DNA of 64,000 bases from Symbiodinium natans (lineage: Eukaryota > Sar > Dinophyceae > Suessiales > Symbiodiniaceae): the NCBI GenBank assembly GCA_905221605.1, contig CAJNDS010002400.1, positions 255,001 to 319,000 of the forward strand. The letters are read 5' to 3'. Both the position numbers and the translations under genes were made by a program. Shown here piece after piece: positions 38,557 through 49,700 of the stretch. How positions within the stretch are numbered: position 1 is the stretch's first letter; every line of letters begins with the position of its first letter. The notes under the pieces are model-generated. The model was not told where the DNA came from, ran no database searches, and saw only the letters and a list, made by a program, of their open reading frames with translations.

Positions 38557-40639
38557 GGGGGGGGGGGGGTTAGTGTTCAGTGTTTAGGGTTTAGGATGTA
38601 GGGTTTCGGTGTTTAAGGGATGATGCCCCGTGTGCCCTGGTAATGGGCTTGAAAGAAACATCTTTTGGGCGTTTTTTCTTTCAGAGGGTGTTAAGGGCCA
38701 ACCTCGTCCATGGCCTGGGGTGACCCGAAACCCTAAACCCTAACCCGTGAGTAAAGTACTCGTCGTACTGTCGTACTCGTCGTCCCTAAAGCCTAAACCC
38801 CAAAGAGGCAATGGAACAAACCATGCAACTCAAGTGGCTTTCCAATGCACTTCGCACATTACGAACTCTTCAATAGGGTGTAGGGTTTAGGCAGGGTTTA
38901 GGGTTGAGGGCTTCTACTTTCTGCGCCATATCACAGCAGGCCTTGCACCTCCATGCCCAATCCTCCTGCCCCCCCTCTCCCCCTGAAGGCGAGTGATCCT
39001 CAGACACCCTAACCCCTCAGCCCAAAAACCTGCGCATACCCAAAAGCCCCAAACCCCCAAACCCCAACCCACCCCCCGTACTCAAGAGCCCCAACCCCTC
39101 CAAACCCCTTCCTCCCCTTTCCCGCCCCCACCCTAAGCCCTAAACCCTAAACCCTAAACCACCCTAAACAAACCCTAAACAAACCCCTAGACAAACCCTA
39201 GACAAACCCTAAGCAAACCCTAAAAAAACCCTTAACAAACCCTAAACAAACCCTTAAACAACCCTAAACAAACCCTAAACCAACCCTAAACCAACCCTAA
39301 ACCACCCTAAACCACCCTAAACCCCCCTAAACCACCCTAAACAGCCCTAATTTAAACAACCCGAAACCCTAAACAGCCTTCCCTGCTCAGAGAGGTGATG
39401 CCAGTAGGGTTGGCACTCCCCCAGCAACCCTTCAGCGCAGCGTCTGGGATTGGTTCCCACCGCTTGCAACTGGTTTCGGAGCCAGGCTGGGTTTAGGGTT
39501 TAGGGTTTAGGGTTTAGGGTTTAGGGTTTAGGGTTTAGGGTTTAGGGTTTAGGGTTTAGGGTTTAGGGTTTAGGGTTTAGGGTTTAGGGTTTAGGGTTTA
39601 GGGTTTGGGGTTTGGGGTTTGGGGTTTGGGGTTTGGGGTTTGGGGTTTAGGTTTTAGGGTTTAGGGTTTAGGGTGCATACTCTCGGACAAGATTCCAATA
39701 CCCGCTCCAGCCGCTCGACGCCGCTTCATGATCTAAAGAGGAGCGAGGATTTTTTTTGTTAATTTTTCTGGTTTTTTTTGTGAATTTTCTTGCTTTTTCT
39801 TGCTTTTCTTGTGGTTTTCAGAACATGCCCTCCTGGTTCTGCCTGTCGCCCTCCTCTGGTGGGAATTCTTTTCTGTGCATTTTTTTGGTTTTTTTGGTGA
39901 ATTTTGCTGGTTTTCAGCTTCCGATGGCCTCTCAGCGGCACCGCGTGTCCGGAACAGGTCCAAATCTCAACGTGCTACAACAACACATTACGTCCAACCC
40001 TTCGTCCTTTTGCAACTCGCGCTTGGAGCGTCGGGGCGGCCATCGTTGGCCCCGACAGGACTCAAAAGCTAGTTAACGTCCGGGGCTGGTTCAAGAGGAA
40101 CCTCGGATGCTTCAATCTGAAACTTTGCTTCGGTTTAGGGCTTACTGCGCATGTAGGCCGCAAACATGCTATCAGGATTTGCGGCTTATGGTGGACGGTT
40201 TGGGTCTTATTAGGCTCTACGGTTTGCGGGGTCAAGGTTGCTCCTCGTATCATTGCCCCTTCAGTCCGGAACTAGGGCTTAGGGTTTAGGGTGTAGGGTG
40301 TGTTGCGGGAAGCGGGGGGTTGGGGGGGGCGCAGCCCCCCCCATTTGCAAACACGATTCTCGCATGATGGGTTTCCGAAAATGTGTGCATATGGCATATG
40401 CTTTGAGGCAAGCTTGCACGGCTTGAGAAAGCGGGGGGGTTGGGGGGGGCGCAGCCCCCCCCATTTGCAAACACAATTCTCGCATGATGGGTTTCCGAAA
40501 ATGTGACGATTCTCGCATGATGGGTTTCCGCAAAAGTGTGCATATGGCATATGCTTTGAGGCAAGCTTGCACGGCTTAAACAAAGCGGGGGGGGGGGGTT
40601 ATTTCTTTCTTTCTTTCTGTCTTTCTTTCTTTCTTTCTC

Positions 40640-40670
<31 letters not shown>

Positions 40671-40671
40671 C

Positions 40672-40706
<35 letters not shown>

Positions 40707-43700
40707 CTCTTTCTTTCTTTCTTTCTCTCTTTCTTTCTTTCTTTCTGTCTTGCTTTCCTTCTTTCTTTCTTTCTCTCTTTCTTTCTTTCTTTGTTTCTCT
40801 CTTTCTTTCTTTATTTCTGTCTTGCTTTCCTTTCTTTCGGCCTTTCTTTCTTTAGTTATTTCTTTCTTTCTGTCTTGCTTTCCTTTCTTTCTTTCCTTTA
40901 TTTCTTCCTTTCTTTCTTCCCTTTCTTTCTTTCTTTCTGTCTTGCTTTCCTTTCTTTCTTTCTTTCTTTCTTTGTTTCTTTCTCTCTTTCTGTCTTTCTT
41001 TCTTTCTTTATTTCTTTCTCTCTTTCTGTCTTTCTTTCTTTCTTGCTTAAAAAACAGAAAAAAAACACAAAAAAAACCAAAAAAAAACACAAAAAAAATA
41101 CCCTACCCATCTAAAGACCAGGAGTTGACGTCATAGAAGACGGCTTTCGGCGTTGCAGAACTTGCAGTGAGACGCGCAAATGCCAGGTTGTTGGGACCTA
41201 TGTCCCGAAGCGTAAGGCCCTAAACAGCCCCAAACGGCCCTAAACGGCCCTAAACATCCCTAAACAGCCCTAAACAGCCCTAAACAACCCGAAACAACCC
41301 GAAACAACACGAAACAACCCGAAACAACCGTAAACAACCCGAAACAACCCAAAACCCCCCTAAACCCCCCTAAACCAAAAACCCTAAACCCTAAACCCTG
41401 AACCCTGAACCCAGAACCCGGAACCCTAAACCAACCCACCCCCCCCCCCCCCCATCAGCACCAGGCCATCGTCCAGAGGGGGCGGACGAGGACGCTCGGA
41501 ACCTGGAGCTTCGCCCGAGCCCACAACCCAACCCAAGGGCTCAGGGTTTTGGGGTCGATGAAAGTAGAGGGTAAACCCTTAGGGTTTAGGGTTTAGGGTT
41601 TAGGGCTTAGGGGTCACGACTACTTGGAGGTTCAGGGTACTTACAACCACAACTATAACCGTACTTGTAAGCCCCCCTAAGTCCCCCAAGTCCTCTAATT
41701 AAGTAGGCTATAAGTAGACATGTCATTGGTTGGGGTTAGAAGCACCCGTCGATGAAAGTACCAAAGCAAAGGTAGGGAGGGTAGGGAGTATGCCTGAACC
41801 AATATCGGTTGTTAGGGGTACGTGTGCAGGGTTCACTGTGCAGGGTCGATAGGGAACTGTGAAATGTGGAATTCTTGAGTTTAGGTAGATACGCTAAACC
41901 CTTCCCTAAACCCTAAACCCTAAACCCTAAACCCTAAACCCTAAACCCTAAACCCTAAACCCTACTAAACCCTAACATCCAAAAGCCCACAGGAGTCTGC
42001 AAGTTAAAAGGTTTTGCACAGGAGCTGAGGGATCCTGGGAGCCTTTTTGAGTGATTTTGCTTAAGGCAGTTCGGGAGCTTGATTGGGGTGGAGGCTGGGG
42101 CTGCAGGGTTTAGGGTTTATAAGGTTTAGGGTTTAGGGTTTAGGGCTTAGGGGTTAGGGGTTGAGGGTTTAGGGTTTGAGTCTTTGTAGCTGCCCCAAAG
42201 AGGGAATGAGGGTGGGGTAGGGGCCCTAATCATGCCATGAAGGGTTCTTGGGGGGGGGGGGGGGGTTTAAGGTACCTAATTCTGAAATTTCTCCTGTCGA
42301 CAACTAGGAGTAAGGTAAGCACCGTGAAGTTTAGAGTTTACCCTCAAGCTTTTCAAGTAGAAGCCTCACAGGCCATGGGCTTAGGGTTTAGGGTTTAGGG
42401 TTTAGGGTTTAGGGTTTAGGGTTTAGGGTTTAGGGTTTAGGGTTTAGGGTTTAGGGTTTAGGGTTTAGGGTTTAGGGTTTAGGGTTTAGGGTTTAGGGTT
42501 TAGGGTTTAGGGGTCTCCAAAGCAAGAACACTCAGCAGGGCTGTTCCCGAAACCCCAGGCCGCGGCTAAGCAAGCGAGAAGTCCGTAGAACCTTGGCGAT
42601 GGGTGGGTTTCGGGCTTAGGGCAAGTTGAGGGTTTCGCAGCTGAAGGGTTTAGGGTTTAGGGCATCTCATGTTCTAACCTTCACTGTCAGGTGACACTGA
42701 AAGCTCCCCTAATATCTGGAGTGACCCACAGCCGATACCCAATAAACCAGACCACTCGTGGAACGTAGGCGCCAACGTGCTGAACAGCAGCCGCACTGTT
42801 GCAAGTCTAGGAGGAGCTGATAGCCGCACATCAAGCCAATAAAGTGCAAAGGATTTTATGAGCATCGTGAGTTGTGGCTTTCCTCAGTTGGCATCCCTTA
42901 ATTTTCTGACTGTGTCTGGGCTGTTTCCTGAATGCTGTTTCCTGACTGTGGCCGCACCCGCGCGGACCTCTCTCTCTTCAGGGACCTCCGCTGCCTCAGG
43001 CAGCTCTGCAAGTGTCGGCTTGACACCCAGTTTCATAACCGGCTTTCCTCCGCGCCCTTACTTCACCATGCGCGAGGCCCCCCATGGCAAACGTAGCGCC
43101 GCCGCGCACGAAGCCGCCGATTGACAGCCTGCCTGTCTGTCTCCTCTCGGGCACGGAGCCCGGTGAGGCCTCCAGTCGAGGGCGTGCGAGTGATCCGTTC
43201 TCCAAAGCTCGTCTCCTCCCCCTCCGCAGCACTGTAAAGGGGGGGGTGGAGACGAGCTTCGGAGAACGGATCAGTTTCTGGAGGCCTCGGTGGGCTCCGT
43301 GCCCGCAGCAGATGATGGAGGACAGACGGGACCGTGGCGACAAAGGCCTCAGGGACTCTTGACAATCACTGCAGGTTGCGTGGGAGGTCCTGAAAGCAAG
43401 GTTGGAGGTTGGATGAGTTGGTCGTTCTTCTTGGGCGCCTTAGACATGTTGGGCATTCCTGTGACAGGTTGGAGAAGTCGTCACCGTCCGCAAAAAGGGG
43501 ACGGGCCATGCCGTGGTTTTCATGACAGATGTTGGAGTCAAACGTCTGTCATCGCACAGCATAGCCCGTCCCCTTCTTGCGGTTAGAGTGAGACAGGCAG
43601 AGCACATCAGAGCCTCACGAAGCGATCGTGTCACTGAACGCACACGGATGCCGGAACTTCTTCCACATGCCCGTTTGCAGGCCATCCTGGAAGAACACAA

Positions 43701-46700
43701 TGAATACATCATCAATGGCACGAATGTGGAAATCACAAGCTATGACACAGAGCCTTGCGGCGAGGACGATCGGCGTGTGTGAATGCCAGGGGTTTAGGAT
43801 CACCCAACCGTTGCCTGTTGATATCAGAAGCCTTGCACAGCTGCGTCTGCCAGGAAACGAATGAAGAAAGGGCGTCGGGTTTTTTGGGTTCAGGGCAGGA
43901 GGGGTACCCTAGGCTGCGTCGAGGGACTGGGGTGACTTAACAACAGCACATGCTGGTGGGCTTCACCCTCGAGCTGGGCAAAATGGGTGGGCCTACTGCC
44001 AAACTCCCCCTTTGACCCTGACCCCTAGAACCATTACCTTAAGCACCTGCACACCACCCACAAGAGGGACCACACACCTGGATCCCGTACATTGGAACCC
44101 TCCCCCCTCCTCAACCCTAAAAAAAGAGAAGCCCCAAGCAATGCATCACTTAAAAACCCTAAACCAGCACCAAAAGGGAATGAAACTCGATGACTTGAAG
44201 CTCTGAAGCCCTAAAGGCCCTAAGCCCAGCAAGCCGCTTCCGGGGCAGCCTAGGAACAAGAAGGTGAAGTCGGTAATCAGCAAGTGGCCCTGCTATAGCC
44301 CTAAAACAATATACATATATATATATATGTGTGTATATATATATATGTATATACATACATACATACATATACACATATATATATAGAAACACCAAGTGCA
44401 ACCCTAAACCCTAAACCCGACACCCCACACCCTAAGCCCTTTGGGGCTCCTGTGGTCTTAAGAAGCTCAGGAGCAGAGAAAGGACGACGGCAGAGCATAG
44501 CCAGAAGGCTTGCCTGGGATCGGACAGGATGGTAGCTACCAGAAAGGGGAGGTTGCTTGTAGGGTTTAGGATTTAGGGTTCAGGGTTTAGGGTTAAGGGT
44601 TTAGGGTTTAGGGTTTCGGGTTTATGGTTCAGGGTTTAGGGTATAGCTTGGAGGAGCCGTGCAACCCTGAATCTCTGAATCTGAGGGGTCCACTTAAGCC
44701 ATCTTAAGCCGAAAGACCAACCACGAAACCTGAAACCCAGAAACTTGGCACGTTCGCCCCTCTTGCTCACACAAGGACTGTTGGTATAAGGGGGCATCCC
44801 AACCAGAACCCTAAAACCTAAACCCTAAACCCCAAAACCCCAAAACCCCAAATCCCCGAATCCCCTAAACCCTAAACCCTAAACCCCTAAACCCCAAAAC
44901 CCCGAAAGCAGCCCAAGCGATCTGGCGACTTCGGCCAGGCGACTCCGTCCAAATGGACGGCACGCAGATACGAAGTAAGCGGATCAGCTGGACCACAGTG
45001 GAGGTCACCTCGCATGGTTAGGGTTTAGGGTTTAGGGTTTAGGGTTTAGGGTTTAGGGTTAGGGTTTAGGGTTTAGGGTTTAGGGTTTGGGGTTTGGGGT
45101 TTGGGGTTTAAGGGGCGCGGGGGGGGGTGGGGGGGGTGGCGGGGGGGTGGCTGAGAAACCCTGAACTCCTTAAGCCGCAGGTCAGGTTTCAGGTGTTTCG
45201 GCGCGGTTGATACTGTTGGCACCTTGACAGGGAGGACCGCAGGGTCCGAAACCTCAAAACCGTGCCTACCGCATTGATGTGTAACCCTAAACCCTAAACC
45301 CTAAACCCTAAACCTATCATCGCATGCAACTTGTCACTGTCAGGGCTGTTCTTGGCGTGTCGTACCGGAATGGTTCGAAATCAGGGTCCCCACATTTACC
45401 GTGACATGTCTACCCTGAAACCCTAAACCCTAAACCCCACAACCCTAAACCCTAGAACCACACATGATCCCGCCTTTACACGGCCATCCTTTGGATCAAC
45501 AAACAATCCTAAACCCTAAATCCTGAACCCTAAACCCTGAACCCCACCAGGCCGCCCAACCCAGATTGTGGCCACTTAGCAAGGGGAAAGCTGCATTGCA
45601 GATTTAAGGGGCATCTATTGAGACCCTACTAGTGTAGGGCCGGGCCCCACTTAGGAGGGAACATGTGAGGGTTTATGTACGAGAATGAAAATAAGGGACC
45701 CCTAATCTACACCCCCCCCCCCAACAAGGCACACCCTAATTTCGGAAACCCCATGTACAGCATCCGTAAGCCGTAAAACCGGCTGGTTCTTAGTATGGCA
45801 TGAGGGAATGAGGTATCCTATACAATCCCTACAAGGGTGTGTGTGTGTATTTATATATATATATATATATATGAAGTAGGGTATATAATTCTTGTACCCC
45901 CAAAAGAACACCAGGTATATACACTCACCAATATTAAAAAGGAACCTTATACACACTCACCAAAAACAGAAATATAAACCCTGCTTCATATATCCCTAAT
46001 TCCCTCATTCCCTACTACGAACCAGACGGGAGAAGCCCAACGTCGCCAGGGGCCTGCGGCGAGTCTTCAGACTCTGCAGCGTAGGGCGAGATGACCTACT
46101 CTGCAGTCGCAGTTGAGGGTGTTTAGGGTTTAGGGTTTAGGGTTTAGGGGTTTTAGCTTGGGGTGTTCCCCTGAGTTTAACAGCTTAGTAGGGATTATGA
46201 TAAAAGGGGGGGGGGGGTACGATAATCCCTCTTAAGGTCTGTTGGTATAAGGGGGAAGATCCCAAGTTGTAGGGTTCGGTTTTAGGTTGAGAAAACTGCG
46301 TGAGTTTTGGGCTCTAATCCCTAAAGGGTTACCGGGTTAGGGTTTGAGTTGCGGGTTTGGTTCCGCCTTGCAAATCCCGCACTGGGTTTGGAAACAAGCC
46401 CTTTTGCTGGTTTAGGATTTAGGGTTGAGGGTTGAAGGGCTCAGGGTCGAAGAGAATTTCGTGTACCAGATTACGTTTGGGGTTCATATAGGGGTTTACA
46501 GGGTATTGGGCTTGGTGTTGCTGCGCTGGAGTACACACGATGTGAAGTTCGATATAGTATCGTACTCTTTCAGAACGGGCGCCTTTGTGTTCAATGTCTG
46601 TAACAGCAGGCCTCAAAATGGAAGCCACCTCAAGACCTCAAAGTCATGGCAGTACGCAAGTAGGGTACTTTCTAACCCTTATACGTACCTCGCAGAACCT

Positions 46701-49700
46701 CCAAGTAGTGTTTTTCTAGGGCTCACCCTTGGTTTCAGGAGCTCCCTTCACGGCCATGCCGAGGCGAAGGCGAGTGAGCCAGACTTCTTGTTCTCTGTCC
46801 AGGAAGACCGGATCTTCCGGGCCTCCCGGCACCTGACTTTATGTACGTACTAGGGTTTAGGGTTTAGGGTTTAGGGTTTAGGGTTTAGGGTTTAGGGTTT
46901 TACTATGAGGGGCTTTTCCAAGCCTGAAAGCCCCTGAACCCCCTAAACCTGTTGGGAATCTTAGGGTTTGAGGGGCTTCTCCAGCCCCCAAACCCCCCAA
47001 ACCCGAAACGAGGAACCTTGGGCTGGATCAGGTGGGCGTGCAGAGGGGGGCGGAAGGGGGAGAATCGAGGGGGCGGAGGAGGAATTGCACCCCCAAGCCT
47101 CAACCCTGAAGTCTGTGATCTGGGAGCCATGACGGTGTTCCCAAGCGAGGTAAAAACAAACAAAGAAGCTGCTACTTCTTACTGGGGTTTAGAAGTATTA
47201 CTAAGGGACAATAGAACCTGAGATTCCCATAAACAAAATGGAATATGTAATAGTACACAATAAGATGCTATACTCTACCACAAAAGGCTACAATACAGAC
47301 ATACATATGCATGTACGTATACATCCACATCTCTACACACCAAATCTGCAACGCATTGGATATCGGATATGGCTATTTCCCAAAGAGGGGTGCCACCTAG
47401 TATGCCCCAACATACTCTGATCCTAGCAGGAACCCCCCCAAGAGCACCCTCGCTTTCACAAACCCATACGTCACAAAAACGCGGGAGGGTTTAGGGCTTA
47501 GGGTTTGGGGGGGTTTGGGGGTTAGGGTTGAGGGAGCTCTTCAGGGGGGTGTGGTGGAGGTTGTTCTTGGAGCTGCCGAAGTGGCGGACTTCCAAGGTCT
47601 CTGGGCTTGGGCGCTGAGGCTGGTACCCTAAACCCCAATAGTCGGTGCCAGGAGTGGGGAAGCCTTTGAGGAAGGTTTAGGTTTTAGGGTTTAGGGCTTA
47701 GGGTAAGTGGTCTAAGTGAACACGCACACCCCATATCCAGCAGTTCACCCAGGCCCCCCCTGAACCCTAAAACCCAAAAACCCTTGAGCGCCAATGCTTT
47801 GAAAAACACGTCAGCCCGCCACAAGCCAAAAACCCTAAATTAAAATCCTAAACCCTAAACCCTGACCCTAAGCCCGGACGGCAGAGTCCCGGGCAACACA
47901 ACCGCCATGATGAAAAGGATAATGACGGGGAGGATCGAGATCGTCCCCACCAAGGTTAGCATCATATGCTTCCTCAGCACCATACTGAACTTGGAACCCT
48001 AGCAAAAAAATCAGCTGTTTCTTCTGAATTCTAGTGCCCAAAGATTATATTTAAAGAGCATTCTCAAGTATCCCTAAGAGCAGTTTCTGGTGACGGGCAT
48101 TTTGGGCCCAAGCTTGCCACTCCAGATCGGATGTTGGAACAGTTGGGGGTTTCCGACATTAGGGGTACCTTACTGTTGTCTTTGATGAAAAGGGAATCAC
48201 CTACTATTTGGGGTCTAGATTCGGGGTCCCTTTTATGTTCGTCAACCCCCACTTAGGGTCTAAGAGGTTTGGGGCGATGGCTGCTGAAGCTGGGATGCGG
48301 GATCTGCCAGGAGAACTCCTGACCATGAACCTGTGCCTGCATGTCTAATGTCCTAGACTCAAAAGTAAGGTAGCAATAAAAAGGGTGCCCTTCTTGGCTT
48401 AAAAGGGGCTTTATCAGGGAACCAACAGCCCCTCCTAAAGGGAATAAGGGCCCTACCCTGAGTCTTAGTGTCTATACACACACGTATACAGACTCCACTT
48501 GTCACTCTCTCTCTCTCTCTCCCTCCCTCCCTCCCTCCCTCCCCGTCTGTCTTGGCCGTTCCTCTGCGGACAGGTTCCAGGTTAGGTCGTGCTAGGTTGT
48601 GGCATGGATGGCACAGCCCTAAACCCCTAACCCTAAACCCTTAAGGGGCGTCCTGAAGGAGTGTCATAAGTAAATTTAAGGGACCTTAAAGAGAACCCCG
48701 AAACAGGAAACACCAAGAATATAGTCGGGAGACCGTAGGAAGACACCTACCAGGGTCCTTATATTCCCTTGACATTCCTACGATATTTCTTGGGATTCCC
48801 GGTTTGGGGTTCCCACTAGGATTCTTTTCTAAAAATGGTATAAAACCCTAAACCCTAAACCCTAAACCCTAAAAGTCATCCCCAGCCTTCCCTCAAGGCC
48901 CCCTCCCTTCAGCCCCACTCCCGTGAGCCACTCTACCACCCCAGCATGTGCAGGGCCGGGGGTTTCGGTTTAGGGTGGGTTTGAGTTTAGGGTTTAGGGT
49001 TTAGGGTTTAGGGTTTAGGGTTTAGGGTTTAGGGTTTAGGGTTTAGGGTTTAGGGTTTAGGGTTTAGGGCTTACCCACCGACAAGCCACCCCTCCCCAAA
49101 ACAAAATCTGCCAAGGGTCCATGGCACCTTCTCGAGCGACTGCCAAAGGATGTCGAGACCCTGGTAGTGGCTAACTTCCTGTCGGCATACTGTGGCAAGG
49201 GTTTAGGGTTTAGGGTTTAGGGTTTAGGGTTTAGGGTTTAGGGTTTAGGGTTTAGGGTTTAGGGTGTAGGATTTAGGGTTGTAAGTACCTTAATTACGGT
49301 TAGCATATAGGTTACCTTACTTATAGCGCTTTGGCACTTAAACCAAGCTACCAAAAAACAGTACGGTCGACCATAGACCCATGTTATGGTAGCATATTTG
49401 AGGTTCCTGATCAAGAACATCCTATCGGGTGGCTTAGGTGTTCAGAGCGTCCGGGAGTCTCGTTTCATGCGTACAAAAACATGTACATGCAAATACAGAC
49501 TGATCATCATGTAAACGCTATATACGAGTTCTAAAAATTAGAACCCATCTGTATACCTCGAAGAGAATCCCCGATATCCCCGCTTCAGGCAAAGACTGAC
49601 CCCGGAACCTATCTCCACCGAAATCCAGCTCTCCACATTCTGATCTCCTCTTCAGGTTCATGTCGTTCCGTCACCCTAAACCCTAAACTTTCCGCCCCGA

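Noticed and set aside
39733-40275. Overlapping frames on both strands near 39.7-40.3 kb
   Set aside because: T-rich low-complexity sequence on one side and no recognisable domain; none stands out.
40567-41136. Long frames rich in Phe/Leu/Ser or Lys/Glu/Arg
   Set aside because: Translations of the CTTT microsatellite on either strand.
43063-43365. Several ~100-codon frames on both strands
   Set aside because: They run through the large inverted repeat and read the same DNA twice.
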